DNA from: Dendrocalamus latiflorus
Lineage: Eukaryota > Streptophyta > Magnoliopsida > Poales > Poaceae
Length of the DNA: 64,000 bases
Direction of reading: 5' to 3'
Assembly: GCA_017311315.1 (NCBI GenBank)
Contig: CM029669.1
Location: 17,767,102 to 17,831,101, forward strand
How positions within the stretch are numbered: the stretch's first letter is position 1; each line of letters starts with the position of its first letter. The notes under the pieces are model-generated. The model was not told the DNA's origin. It did not search any database and saw only the letters and a list, made by a program, of their open reading frames with translations. This document shows positions 1-12,029 of this stretch, piece by piece. Both the position numbers and the translations under genes were made by a program.

Positions 1-1281
1 ATCGACTTAGTAAGAGTTGCGTCGGTGTGACCACGGGCGGGTAGAGGATGGCCACATCCTCCGACGTGACGGCGCAAGAGGGGGCTTCTGGAAGGGTGGT
101 CGTACCCCGAAGGAAGTGGAAACCTTAGCGGACGTAACTCTGCTAGGAAAAATGCATTGTAAAGGTCCTGTGATAGTCTACTCAACCACATGGCTAAGGA
201 ATCATGTGGGGCAACGAGTGGATTTATCTCTTGTGGGTAAAGTGTGCAAACTCTGTAGAGTCAAAAACTATTCGAATAGCCGTGCCCACGGTCAAGGGCG
301 GACATGGGAACTTAACTAAATATAGTTCTATTTCAAAAACTTTGTGGGTGGAATTGGTAAAGTGGAGGGCAGAGAAAGGCCCTGATTTGTGTTGCCCTGG
401 ATGTCGCCCCAGTGATAAGTTAAGCGGTTATAACGCTGAAGGATTAAGCATATGGTGCAGAGGCCATGTAATGGTGGATGGAATCTGCATCGCTATTACT
501 ATTGCATTCTTTCACAAAATAAGTTTTAGTTCAAACTGCTAGGTCTCAGGAGATTTCTATGTATCATATTTCAAAAGCAATTTACGGCAAATAAAATAAC
601 TCGAGCCTTTCCTTTGTTAAGCCATGCATACTATTTATTTGCATTCTGTGTATTGGCTCACGGAGCACGGGGTTGGAGTGCTCACACTCGCTTTTGCGAC
701 AAAATTCAAAATCAGGAATCAAATCACCTCGCCTCAGCAACAAGATTGGACAAGCTGTCAGAGAAGATGAAGATGTCAAGGGCTAGGTCGCGAACCTCCA
801 GTTGGCTACCTGTGGGCATGTCCTGAGGGTCCACCTGTGTACTTCGTTTCCGCTGCTGCATTTTGTTGATTTCGGCCCAATCGGCCCGTGAGTAAATTTA
901 CTATTATATTTACGCTTCCGCATGATATGTACTTTGATATTCAAAACTGTAATCTGTGAGCACTATCTACTGATCCAGGGAATAGTGCGGTGGAATCACA
1001 GAGGATTCCAGATTGTATAATCTGGGGTCCTGACACCTGGTTTTAGAGTTTATTCTACACTCAGGCATACCTGTGAAGTTCTTTTGTATTGTAATATAAC
1101 CTTGGGTTGTACGTCCTGTTATGTAAAACTTGGCTGCTAAGCCTTAATTTTATAGTAAAGTTTGGTTTTTATGCTTAAACTTGTGATGTCAATTGTGTAC
1201 ACTCATCTACAGTACTCACAGCTGAACAATCATAGTTAGTTACGAGAGTGTCCTAACGACCCCAGAAATGGGAGTGTTACA
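1..1281 (+). repeat. 5' LTR (3' part only)
   Basis: This is the last 1.28 kb of an LTR. It ends GTTACA at 1281, three bases before a methionine-type primer-binding site. It aligns in blocks with 5080-6371, the end of the partner LTR. Short ORFs in this stretch are not conserved between the two LTRs and are not genes. Confidence 0.75.
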
Positions 1282-1284
1282 GAG

Positions 1285-1296
1285 TGGTATCAGAGC
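1285..1296 (+). other. Primer-binding site (initiator tRNA-Met type)
   Basis: TGGTATCAGAGC is complementary to the 3' end of plant initiator tRNA-Met. It lies just inside the LTR and fixes the element as plus-stranded. Confidence 0.85.
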
Positions 1297-1833
1297 CAGC
1301 TCGCTTGACTGTAGGATAAGACCCTAAGTTATACTAGGAATGCTTACAAAATTCTAATTTCAAAAATATCAACAGAATCTTCATAAAATATAAGTATTAT
1401 TGCTGTCTTTTCTCTCCTAAATGCTATCTCATCTATCCTAAGAATTTTTTTGTTCAATTTTGTTTTCAAAATAGGATTTACATATATCTTTTTCTAACCT
1501 CAAAATATATGTTGTGTCATCGTATAGATTATGTTAAAATAGAAGCAACCCTTTTATAGTAATTTCTTTTGTGTGTAAATCAAGTTGAAATACGCACCTC
1601 ATATGTATGGTATGTGTTCAGCTTGAAAAAAATAAATGGAAACTATGTTTGCTATGTCATAATTTGTTTGTTACTAATATCTTACCTCCCTCAATAATCT
1701 GTCTCCCTCAATTCATCTTAGCTCTCATCTTGTTCAATCTACTCTCACCTTAAATCTAGATCCTTACTCATCTATTTGATCTTATAAAAATCATTGCAAA
1801 ACCAACTCCAAAACCCAAGTAGCAAAAGTTAAG

Positions 1834-3230
1834 ATGGCAAGAAAATGGATCTCATGGCCAAGGTAGTCCACAAGCAGAAGTTAATCAGGCCAGTTTGGCT
1901 GATATTCTAGTAATGATGGAACAAAATCGATTCCATGCTAAACTAAATCAAAAGAAAATGATGGAGCAAAAAGCCAAAATTCTAGAGAAGATAGCAATGC
2001 AAGGAGCAGCAACAGTAGAAGCAATAGCAAGAAGCTCATCAGGATTTACTACCAATCAAAGAGGAACACAAATCACGTCCAAGTGGTCGGATTTTCAGAA
2101 GATGAGATCTCCAATTTTCTCATCATCACTGGACCCAATAACAGTTGATGATTGGATTAGGGACATCGAAAGAAAATAAAATACTATGCAGTGTACGGAT
2201 AAAGAAAAGACTTTGTATGCCTCCCATCAATTGCAAGATCAAGCAGCTGAATGGTGGATGAACTATCAAGTCATGCATAAAGACCAAGAAATATCATAGA
2301 AGGAATTCATAGAATCATTCCGCCAAGCCCATGTTCTCACTGGACTTGTAGAAGCAAAGTGATGAGAATTCATCGTACTCAAACACGGAGGACGAACAGT
2401 AATATAATACATTCACCAATTTAACCAACTTGCTCGTTATGCACCGGACGATGTAAAGAACGAAGCAAAGAAGATGGAGCGATTTAAGGAAGGGTTGCAA
2501 AAGTCCCTGAAGTATCACATCTCAGCAATGGACTTTAAATATTTGTCCGCAATGGTGTATAAATTAATTGTGTCTAAAGAAGCAAGGAATGAGTTAAAAG
2601 ATACCCGAAAAAGAAAGATAGTGCAAGAGACATCACCATCAGATGCACCCAAAAGGAGAATGGTGCTATTACCACAAACTAGGTATCGATAAAATCGACA
2701 AGTAATAATCACACCAAGACCTCAGCACATTACTACTCCAAACTCGTAGTATAATGTTCCCCAACTCACAGCAGTACGGTGCCATACTTGTGGAGAAAAC
2801 CACTATTACTGAAATTGCCCATATAAGGGAAATGCATGTTTTCATTGCGGACAAGCTGGTCATCTCATATATCAATGCCCAACTAGAAGACTACCTTCTG
2901 AAGTGGCAAAAGCTCAAGTCAAGATTCAAGCTCAATCAATTGTTCCTTAGCAAACCACACCCGCACCACCACCAATTGGAACATCAACAGGCATGTTAGC
3001 AAGAAAAGGAAGACCAAAGACACTTCAAGGAAAAAATAAACCATATTTCAAACACAAAGCAACAAGAGATATCGATGTTATCGTTGGTACATTCACTCAA
3101 AGCCCTCATCAGTTTTATTTGACCCAGGAATTATGCATTTGTTTCTTTGACCTTTATTGGAATAAAAGGGGTGCCGTACACTACTTTACAAAAAAAATCC
3201 CAAGCTTTTCAAAACCTAAAAATAGTGGAA
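1834..3230 (+). pseudogene. gag: Decayed Ty3/Gypsy gag and start of protease
   Basis: Across three frames with several stops, the translation reads as a Gypsy gag. It has a coiled-coil-like N-terminus (1895-2179), the capsid-like core (about 2180-2690, including a DQAAEWW-like motif and a FNQLARYAPDDV-like motif) and one CCHC zinc knuckle (2838-2877, CX2CX4HX4C). Downstream, about 3070-3160 resembles the start of a retroviral-type protease, where the active-site Asp-Ser-Gly reads Asp-Pro-Gly. In-frame stops (for example at 2177 and 2297) and missing pol show it is dead. Confidence 0.75.
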
Positions 3231-3414
3231 ATTTATCCTTGGGTATATTGACCTAGACATGACAAAGAGACAGTAAAGAAATAGGAATGTTGGATTTTAC
3301 AAAGTCCAATGATAGAATAACACACTGGATAAGGTAGCTTGGGGAGCAAAGATTGGATTTGCAGTGAAATTTTTCCAACTATCTCGACGATGAGATTCTT
3401 TTAAGGGGGTAGGT

Positions 3415-6371
3415 TGAAACGAAACTGAAATTTGAAATTCCATTTTATATTTGATTTCCTTTGATCCTTGACCTAATCTAGCTCAAATCTTATCAATCCA
3501 AGCCACCAACTGCCACTAGCATTGCCTCAACGGGAGATAATCGCATCGACACTATTCATTACCCGAAAACAATTCACCGCCGCCCCTGTTTTGCTGTCGC
3601 CCAACTTCTTCTGCTCTCTCGCACCTTCCTGTGCCGTCTCACTGCTGCCACCCCTACGTCGCTTGTCAGAGGTCGTACACCCCCTCATAAATGCCCTGAC
3701 CACGTATCAGAGCAGCTGGCCGAGCCTGCCATCACCGTGTCGATCGCCCCGCTCTCTCTGCCCTCTTTGCTCTCACCGCCGCAATATCATGCACATGCCA
3801 GCCAGTATTTCTCTCTTAGCCACCCGTGCCACACCTTCCCGCACCCTCTCGACCGCGCCACGCGCCGTTGCCGCTATAACCCATCTCAGTGTTGAACCAC
3901 CTTCCCCGTTCTATTTAAGACCCCAACACCTCTTGAGTGATGCATCGGTGTCCGGTGAACCACCCCAATACCCCGATTGAGCTTGTGACCAGAGCACTGC
4001 CCGCAATCAACAGGAAACCCGAAAGTAAGCCATACTTCATTTCTTGTTGTGCGGTTCATTTCTTTTTCAATTGCTTTCGTCCGTAGTTTCCACTTACTCC
4101 CAGAAACACCCTCGAACCATTGCCCTAGCTCCCCCGAGCTTCCCTCTTCTCTGCCACCGAAGCCCACCGCTCGGCCATGGCGCCCCGCCGTGGACAGCCC
4201 AACCCCGACCATCTCTGTCCAATCCACTGCTTCCCCGAGTCTCTTCTAACCCCTAGGATGCTTAAATGCAAACGATATTGTCCATTTAGTCCTTCGAAAG
4301 CTCTGGTGCCATTCAGATGTCTCACGGAGGAAAGACCTCACCACCGACGAACACCACCTCCCCTACCACCACCGACTCCAAAAATGGAACATTGACAATC
4401 CCAGGAGCCCAATCATGGTCCCCGATTCCATCGCAGACCTCTCTAGCCCCGCTGATCGCTGTCGCTCTCCTCCTCTATTTTTGGTGCTACAGTGCCGACG
4501 GAGGAGGAAGATGATACTGTTCATCTTGGGCCGAACAGTGATGGGCTGAATCGGCTGGCATACCGGACAGTCCGAAACACTGTAGCTGGCGGGTTTGACA
4601 TGAACAGTGACTGGACCCGCCATTAACAGTGAAAACCCGTTGTGAACAGTCACTCGACCTAGTGTGAATAGTAAAGACCAGTGAATAGTGCCCAGACCCG
4701 TTACTGTTCACCCAAACCCGAAAATACAAATGTATACCCATTTCGATTGTTTCGAGCCCGCCGATCAATTCCTTAGCTCCGTTTCCCTATATTAGACACC
4801 TATAACTCCAAAACCTATTTTATTTGGTTTTTCTTGGATTTTATTTCTTTATTTGATTTCTTTATTCCTAGCTCAACCCTTAGAGCATGGAATTGGATTA
4901 TTTTCTTGCTTTGCGTTAGCTTCCGACATTGAAGTTCGACTAGATCAGGGAGGAGAAGCCCAAGATCAAACACAAGAATCAGAAGAATATGAAATTGTGG
5001 AATACGTTGATCTGCAAGGCAAGTCACATGTCTTTGATCATATTAAACCTACATTTCTTTAATTATTTAGTTATCAGTATTTTCATTATGTTATTTATGC
5101 ACTATTATTTCTTGTACAATAAATATTTAGAATGACATGATATAAGCTAATGTCCTACCACCCGAAAAAACCCTATTTGATTTGGTGGCCATATTCACCT
5201 TGACAAGACTTAGTAATATTAAATGTATTAATAATATAATCATCGTAGTTTACAAACTCAATAAATTTTTCCACTACTAAGAGACTTGGTATTTTACTGA
5301 TAGAATTTTAAAAGTGATTCTAGGTTAAGGAAGTTTCACGGGAAGCCATAAGTTGGTCAGGTCTCATGACCTTATCCTAGGGTGGGGACTTGGACCGGAA
5401 GATGGCAGTGCAGTGGGCACTAAAATATGGGTTTGTGAGTGGAAGTTGCCTCAGAGAAAACTAAGGACTAGACCCTTATGCCAAGTAAAGAACATAGTAA
5501 CCGCTCAACCACAAGCATTAACTTATCAAACCTAGTTTAGTAGCTGCTCAAATCGATTGAATATCTACTATAAAGATATGATATACTGTTCCAAAGGAGG
5601 GAACAACATGCGTAAGAATGAGGTAAAATCATACTTTCACAACGATAGGCTCCACCTGTCAGGCCGCCATATTCCGTGATAGGGGGGTACCTAGTCTGTT
5701 GGGTAGATGCTAATAAAGAGATGAGTAGTGAAACGACCTTATTTTCTCAACTCAGTCATGAGGGTTGAGGAATCTTGTGGGTAAAGTTGAGCAACTCTGC
5801 AGAGTCATGATTAATGGTATTTGAATACGTCGTACTTCCGGTAAATGAAGCTGTATTTAATGAGTGATTCTAATAGTAAAGCATAAGTATATTTGGAAAT
5901 GTTGATGTCTGGTAATCAAGTTTTGAAACCCCAAATTCCTTAAGACGTTCATAGTTTGTTATCTGGTGTTTAAAAACAAAATGTTTACAAATAAAATTGC
6001 ATCCACAAATACTTTAACAAAACCACTATACTCTCATCTTTTGGAAATCCTAACAAATGGTTATATAGTATTTTCCCATATGACTTGTTAAGTACGGTTG
6101 ATTATACTCATACTTGCTAAAATCATAAATAGAAAATACTTGCCAAGAAAATAAAGTAATTTACGAAAGTGATGTTGAAGAGCACTCGATATAGACGACG
6201 CCTGGTGTTAGGGTTTATTCTACACTTTGGCGTGCTGTGGAGTTCTTTTATATTGTAATATAATTTTGGGTTGTACGTCCCGTTGTGCAAAATTTGACTG
6301 CTAAGTTTTAATTTTGTAATAAAATTTGATTTTTATGTTTAAACTTATGATGACAATATAGAGTCGTTACA
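3415..6371 (+). repeat. 3' LTR, about 2.96 kb
   Basis: It begins just after the purine tract AAGGGGGTAGG and ends GTTACA at 6371. The very long LTR is typical of some grass Gypsy families. The first 1.3 kb is GC-rich and contains repeated ACAGTGA-like words near 4560-4700. The many ORFs on both strands there (for example 3522-3980) have no recognisable domain and I regard them as chance. Confidence 0.65.
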
Positions 6372-6481
6372 AGAGCACTGAGCATTCGTCTCCTCACCCA
6401 ATTTAACGCGGACTATACATCCATGTGATCATGGGAAGCAGATTTTGTCGAGCAATAATCAGGGAGCAAAGAGCCAAAGGC

Positions 6482-6775
6482 GCCGATGCATGGTCAAGCA
6501 TGTGTGTTCAGCGTTCTAGAATGATATGGCAGGTAAATAAAATACTAATGTGGTACCAGTAGTAGACTTAAGTGTGACAAATACCAGCTTCTTTCTAGAA
6601 TGCCATAGAACTAATCGACGTGCTCGTCATCTAGCCGATGCATGGTCAAGCATGTGTTCTAGAATGATATGGCAGGTAAATAAAAATACTTCTGTGGTAC
6701 CAGTAGTAGACTCCAGTGTGCCAATACCAGCTGCTTTCTAGAATGGCATAGAACAAATCGCCGTGCTTGTCAATA
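6482..6775. repeat. Two-copy tandem duplication, unit about 150 bp
   Basis: A unit starting GCCGATGCATGGTCAAGC at 6482 is repeated from 6634 with small indels. It lies in the 1.1-kb stretch between the Gypsy LTR (ends 6371) and the Helitron (starts 7478). I see no gene in the rest of that stretch. Confidence 0.85.
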
Positions 6776-7481
6776 GATGACGTATGGTTGGGTGGGTACA
6801 GCGATGGCATTGGACTTGACCAGAGCGTTGAAGTGCTTCCAGCGAAAGCTAGCGCTGCAGCAGAATCGCGAAGGTTTGACGGTAGGGTTGTCTAAGGTGA
6901 TTAGTTTTTAATTGTCCATAAAAATTTCACTTATTAGATCAACATCAGACACCAAAGTCTAAAATCGACTTAGATATAAGAAAATGTTGCAGCTGAGCGT
7001 CCGAAGTTAGCATCTGGATCGGACGTTCGAACGATAGGATTTTCTTTTTTTGTTGTTGAAAAGATGCAAGCATTTCCTTTTTTTTAAAAAAAAAGACAAA
7101 TTGGTACCCACTCGATTTGGCCACACTCAGAGGCGAAGCCACACACCGGGTAGGGTAGGCTTTAGTGCAAGGTATGAAAAAAATATCTAGTATACAATCT
7201 GGATAATATTTTCATGATCCAGTCCAGATAGTCTAGATCGTTTCACCACTGAACTCGAGGTATAACTAAATCCTAGCTCCACCACTTGCCACACTCCCCT
7301 TGATCCGTGCTGTACTGCCCTTGCATGCATGTTTTTCCTTTTCCGAAGGAAATTGTTATCTTGCCTGCTGTTGACCGTCTGTGTTATTTGACACTCAAAT
7401 GGAGCCTATGGAGATGGCAAGGCGTATGTCCAGGATTCTTACAAAAATAAAATCTAGTGTGTATATATATACACACACTAT

Positions 7482-7510
7482 TAAAGTGTCCATGCGTTGC
7501 AACGAAACAC
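7482..7510 (-). other. Helitron 3' hairpin and terminus
   Basis: On the minus strand an imperfect stem (GTG plus TTCGT paired with ATGGA plus CAC, with wobble pairs and one bulge) encloses the loop TGCAACGC. The terminus follows a few bases later. This matches the position and type of the palindrome at grass Helitron 3' ends. Confidence 0.65.
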
Positions 7511-8260
7511 TAAAGGCGCTCAGTTTGGCTGAAATAAGTTGACTTATAGTTTATTTTGCACTGTAACTGCTGGTGGCTTCTTTGGTGTAATTAAATTTAA
7601 AAAATAAAAAATAAAAAGGGTTAGTTTATCACGGACAATGCAATCGAATACGGAAAAAACCAAAAAAAATGAAAAAAAGACTAAAATAAGGAATAGTGAA
7701 CTAGAAGCTAGAAAACCGAAACGAGCAGGTACACTAATAATAATATTTCCCTTTAACATATAAAACGAATCAACTAATTAAAAGCATCATATTAGTTGTC
7801 CTTGTGTTTGTTATGACTTATGACAAGCTAATCATTAAGGTGTAGAGATAGCTTGCTGCAAGAGATGGAAATGTCAGCTTGCTGCTGGAAAATATATTGA
7901 TTGAAGACTGGCTGGTAGAGTACATCTTGCATATGAGTCTATTGGAAACTGACTTTTCAAACATCGGAAATGAATTTCTATGGTTAATTTGCCTTTCTTA
8001 TTGAGATGCAATTAGTTACTGATGTAAAAGCTAAGCTATGTAAAAGCTAAGCCAAGTCAGTTCTTTGTGAATTGCTTAGACATCTATAGCAGTATAATTT
8101 TGGAAGGTATCGCAACAGCTGCTTTGTAGAACAACATTATGCACTTCAAAACATCCTGCCAACATATGATAGAATGTACAAACATTATTTACATAAGCAT
8201 TAAGAGAAGTTCACTTTCGTTTTCTAAGGCCAACGAAGCTGTAGGAAAATAAAGGCTTAC

Positions 8261-8371
8261 CGATCTTTCTCCTCCATAAATATCATTGTGACAGTGCCGG
8301 AAGGGAGGGGCCTCTATGAACAAAAACTCAACTCCATCGATATAAGCATGAAAATAAGTCACTTCTGAATC
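8261..8371 (-). pseudogene. Captured exon of a starch synthase II gene
   Basis: This is one exon of exactly 111 nt (37 codons, phase 0), bounded by an acceptor (CTTGCAG) on the right and a donor (GTAAG) on the left. Its translation contains YFHAYIDGVEF, APPFRHCHNDIYGGER and related words. These are typical of the N-terminal part of the GT5 catalytic domain of plant soluble starch synthase II, where an Arg usually precedes HND (Cys-His here). No neighbouring starch synthase exon is visible, so it cannot make enzyme. It lies inside the Helitron with other gene fragments, which points to capture of a genomic segment and not to local gene decay. Confidence 0.85.
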
Positions 8372-9381
8372 CTGCAAGCCAGACGAAAGCCAATTCAGTC
8401 ATGGTTCTTTAATTTTTTTCATTTCATATCGCATACTCTGTGTTTACATTATTTACAATTTACATTCCTATCCAGCAACCATGTAGCATCTGTGGGCACC
8501 TAGATCACAAGCTTCTATGTACTCTCTATACCTTGGTATCACAACCTAAAATGGAAAGAAATATGTGCATTACTTCTTTTCAAACTAAGTCACCAAACTC
8601 ATCTTTATGCATATCCCACATTCAAATTTACAAAGCCTTTCTAGAGGAAAGTGTCGTCTTAATAAGCAATATCAATTGACATCTCATCCATGTCAGAAAA
8701 TGTTAAATCAAACTGCAAGAGGGAATAGTTCTCTTATGACATAGCATTTCTACTTTTTTTTAAAAAAAAATACCATTTCTTTTTTCCCTCCCCCTTTTGT
8801 ATGGTACTGTATTAGAACACTGAGAAATAATCAAGGTTATAATATTTATCCCCTTATTGCATAGCAAATGAAAAGAACAACAATTCTAAAACCTTGCTTT
8901 AGCAAGAGGTGCATAACAACTAAAGTAGCATGCTTTCCTCTTACGGAGTGCATAGACATCACAATTTGGTTAGTTTTGATTTCATCAAATTATCCACTTA
9001 GTAAATCTTTTCTTTTCTTTTGCAATGATGGACCAAAGAGAAAAATCAACACAATTTGGTTACTTTTTAAATCATCAAATTATGAGCTAGGGTATTTTTT
9101 AGGGGAAATTATCAGCTAAGTTGAATAGAACTTCAAAGATAAACAAAATTCCAAAAATTTTAGTATTTGAGGCACTACCCAAATAATCATGGCTCATGTC
9201 TCTTGGTGTCATGGTGAGCACGAGCTCTAAAGAAAGGATAGAACACTCCTACTTGGTACCAACGCACCAATAGGTCAAGTTCTAGATAACCAAAAAATTC
9301 ATCAATATCCGCACCTGTCAAATCTTCAAATGTTAGTAAGGCTTAACATCAGGATTACTAAAGTGAAGTAAGTCCACCCAC

Positions 9382-9816
9382 CAGAGAAGGTCATGCCAGT
9401 TAGACCAAGAGTTAAAACCATCGGAATAGAAGATTTAAGGTGATCCCAATCTGCAAAGTTATCGCTTGTCCAAACTGCCCCACACCATTGATTTCCAACG
9501 AAAAAGGCCCTTGACAAAATGAAGGGACTATCTTTCCCCTCACCTCCCTTGAGAAGCCCATCAGATGTAGTCATATAGAAGTTGTATCCATATGCATTGT
9601 GCAATTATCGGTGTTCAACATCCCCATAATGTATTTCATCTCTAGGCATGGTGACCTATTTAAGGAAAAATATTTTTCAAGATTGATCCATGAACAAGAT
9701 AGTTCAATTTTGTTGTATACTTTATCGTCACAATATAATGCAAAAGCATATTCCATTCAATGCCATACCACAAGGGTCATTGAAGATTGATGGCTCATTC
9801 ATGTCATTCCAATGTA
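9382..9816 (-). pseudogene. Captured fragment of glucosidase II alpha subunit (GH31)
   Basis: Two exon pieces are readable. The first (about 9780-9816) encodes WNDMNEPSIFND, the GH31 motif with the catalytic nucleophile Asp. The second (9382-9655) runs from VTMPRDEIHYGDVEHR through LHNAYGYNFY and on to VLTLGLTGMTFSG. This is the catalytic core of ER glucosidase II alpha, which trims glucose from N-glycans. The sequence is broken: a TAA stop (9605-9607) replaces the Glu normally found between VEHR and LHNAYG, and one base appears to be missing before the WND motif. The rest of the roughly 900-residue enzyme is absent. It lies in the Helitron between the starch synthase and UTP11 pieces, in the same orientation. 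Confidence 0.9.
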
Positions 9817-9992
9817 CTAAATCACCAAAACATATTTGCATTTGTTATCAAAAGGTATTTCAGATGAGAGTTAAAAACTAATTCATTCACCAAACTAATA
9901 GTGAAAGTGATTATTCTCAAGCATAATACTAATAATAGTGACCACATATATAATGCACTTGTATTAAATTCCCAAAGAGAAGTGCAAGTTAC

Positions 9993-11490
9993 CTCTTTAT
10001 ACGAGAAGGGATGTTGCCAAAACGAGGTGAATTGCTGCTTTGCTCTATCCTAGATTGTATTTCTTTGGCTTCTTCTCTGAAACAAAATAGCTAACCATCT
10101 CAATATTGACCTATGCTTAGCTAGCTAGCAATTTTAAAATGAACATTACAAATTGAACTAAAAAATGGTAAGCAAAATGAATGTAGTGATTATACCTATC
10201 TTTAGCAAAGTAAACATATTTGTTTGAAGGTTTGTTATCCAATTCATGAAGCATGAGCTTAATCATTTGATTTTCTGCAAAGGGGTCACATTTATTAGAA
10301 TAGAATACATCATTTAATCATAAGAAACAAAGTGCTTATTTGCTTTGAATGTTCTGAACATGATTACAAACCTTCTTTTCACCTTGAATTCTCTGAACGA
10401 TGTATCCCATATCTTTATTTTTAAATAGCATAAGTTCCTCTTTAGTATAATTATTTGCTTCAGGCCTAACAAAAAGCACGACATAGCCCACGTTAACACA
10501 CACACACACAACTACTAACCAAAGCACAGGTATAAAATACTCGGGAAAGTTACTGACATTTCTGAATAAAGTTACTATCGTTCTGAATGAAGTTATTGCC
10601 AAACCTTCACAGTGCTAGAAAGTTATCATCAATTCTGCATGAAGTTACTATCGGTAGCGAGTAAAGTTACTGTTGAACGCAAATAATACAACCGGTGATA
10701 ACTTCTTCAAAGCCAATAATAACTTTTTGCACAACCGGCGATAACTTACTAGGGTGCAAAATTGCGCACATACATGTGTGCACAGAATAGCGCTACCATG
10801 TGTGTGTATCAAACCTTGATCTGCTAGAGGACCAGATTGTACTTATACATACTTAGGCCTGTGAATTCCATCTGCGGTCCTGTTGTTGATCATCTTAAAG
10901 TAGAACTCATCTGGGTTCTTGAATTCTGCCTTCTCCTTCAATTTCTATAATCAACCATGAACAATAAGGACAATAAGTTAAGACAGTTACAATATATATA
11001 ATCCCAAGGAATGTACTAACATATAGATGAAAATGTTCCCTTGAACTCTTCTACACCCTAAAACTTTTGTACTGAGTATGTTTTCCTTGTTCTGGGGCTT
11101 AAAACACTATATTGACAACACTTCGAGCCTAATAATCTGCCTCGAAGCAAATGAAATTTCCCCACAAAACTGACAATTGCTTCATTATCACTTATCAGGG
11201 AACAACGAGTCAATCTCAAAATGCTTGAAGCCACATAACAAAAGACACCAACTACTCAATGCTCATCATTACATAGGTGATAAAAAAGTGCTGGATAATT
11301 ACGCAAACTTGAACAGCCAAACCAACATGGAAAGGTGTTTCCAACTTTGATACAATACATCCAATTTCCAAACTTCATAAATCATAGAACAAAAGTGATA
11401 CCCTGATAGCTTCTTCCTTCTTGTGGTAAGCCCACGCTTGAACGACATAGTCTTGTGCTTCTCTAGAAGCCCAGACTTCTTCCTTGCCTT
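9993..11490 (-). pseudogene. UTP11: Captured five-exon fragment of UTP11 (U3 snoRNP processome protein)
   Basis: Five exons are recognisable on the minus strand: 11490-11402, 10944-10853, 10465-10372, 10274-10196 and 10076-9993. They read in order ARKKSGLLEKHK, FKNPDEFYFKMINNRT, EANNYTKEELMLFKNKDMGY, LHELDNKPSNKYVYFAK and REEAKEIQSRIEQ. This is the N-terminal two thirds of UTP11, a small-subunit processome protein of 18S rRNA maturation. Exon phases fit each other except that the first exon is one base short (frameshift between EKHK and DYVVQAW) and the fourth is also out of phase. The start codon exon and the basic C-terminus are absent. The intron near 10520-10760 contains many AAAGTTACT-like words, perhaps an inserted repeat. 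Confidence 0.9.
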
Positions 11491-11494
11491 CTTG

Positions 11495-12029
11495 CAAAAC
11501 CCATTTGAAAACCAACTCAGCCCCAAATCTACACAAACCAAAGAAGCTCCCACACCAAATTGCCACAAAGCACCTTGAATTTTCGACAACGGCACACCTA
11601 GTGGCAGTGCCACGACACTCGAATTCAACCAAGTTCTAGATATGTCGAAAAGGAAATAGGGAGCATTAGGCTGTGGGAGTTGAAGGAGAGCACGGGGTTG
11701 CCTAAGCCAGCATAGTGGGCGGTCAGCTCGAACAGATCATGCTTGGTGACGACGTTGAGGTGGGAGGAGAGTGCGAAGATGGAGACTCCCTCAACAGTCT
11801 TGGGTTTCGAGAGTTGGAGTGTGCGGGAGTCAATGTCGGGAAGAAGGACGTTAGGGACATGGAAGCGACGATGGGGTGGTGGGTTGGCGGAGTAGTCCTC
11901 GTCGATCTGGAGGCAAAGCGCAAGCACAATAGTCAGAGCAGGAGGGACGGGAGGGGTAGGAGAGCGCAACGGTGAGGGAGCCGTCGATGGGGGGACAGCG
12001 AGGGAGTCGGCAGTGAGGGATAGTGGCAC
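11495..12029 (-). pseudogene. Possible further captured gene fragment, unidentified
   Basis: Immediately upstream of the UTP11 fragment an open minus-strand reading frame (12029-11625) contains the words VPNVLLPDIDSRTLQL and LFELTAHYAGLGNPVL. A second stretch (about 11640-11495) reads ALPLGVPLSKIQGALW and continues openly into the UTP11 exon. Composition and the lack of stops look coding-like, but I do not recognise the family. The right half is GC- and proline-rich and could instead be Helitron subterminal filler. Confidence 0.35.

Larger units (their letters stand above)
1..6371 (+). mobile_element. Ty3/Gypsy LTR retrotransposon, internally deleted, 5' end cut by the window
   Basis: A left LTR ends at 1281 and is followed by a primer-binding site. 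Next come a decayed gag with a zinc knuckle, a polypurine tract (about 3402-3413) and a second LTR (3415-6371) that ends in the same way. The two LTRs share long similar stretches: 1035-1200 matches 6200-6350, and 220-300 matches 5770-5850. The internal region is only about 2.1 kb and jumps from the start of the protease region to the polypurine tract, so reverse transcriptase, RNase H and integrase are missing. The element cannot move on its own. LTR divergence is high, which suggests an old copy. Superfamily is inferred from the gag/zinc-knuckle layout and LTR size. Confidence 0.8.

Noticed and set aside
1285..1296. Initiator tRNA-Met gene fragment
   Set aside because: Only the 12-base complement of the tRNA 3' end is present, next to an LTR end; it is a primer-binding site. 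The same holds at 22285 and 25390.
3522..4514. Several ORFs of 65-152 codons in the GC-rich part of the first Gypsy element
   Set aside because: They are inside the 3' LTR, overlap on both strands and have no domain.
7079..7095. T(n)A(n) palindromes here and near 8755 and 32041
   Set aside because: Short homopolymer mirrors occur by chance in AT-rich DNA; no shared flanks were found.
9382..11490. Working glucosidase II or UTP11 genes
   Set aside because: Premature stop, frameshifts and missing terminal exons; both lie inside a mobile element.
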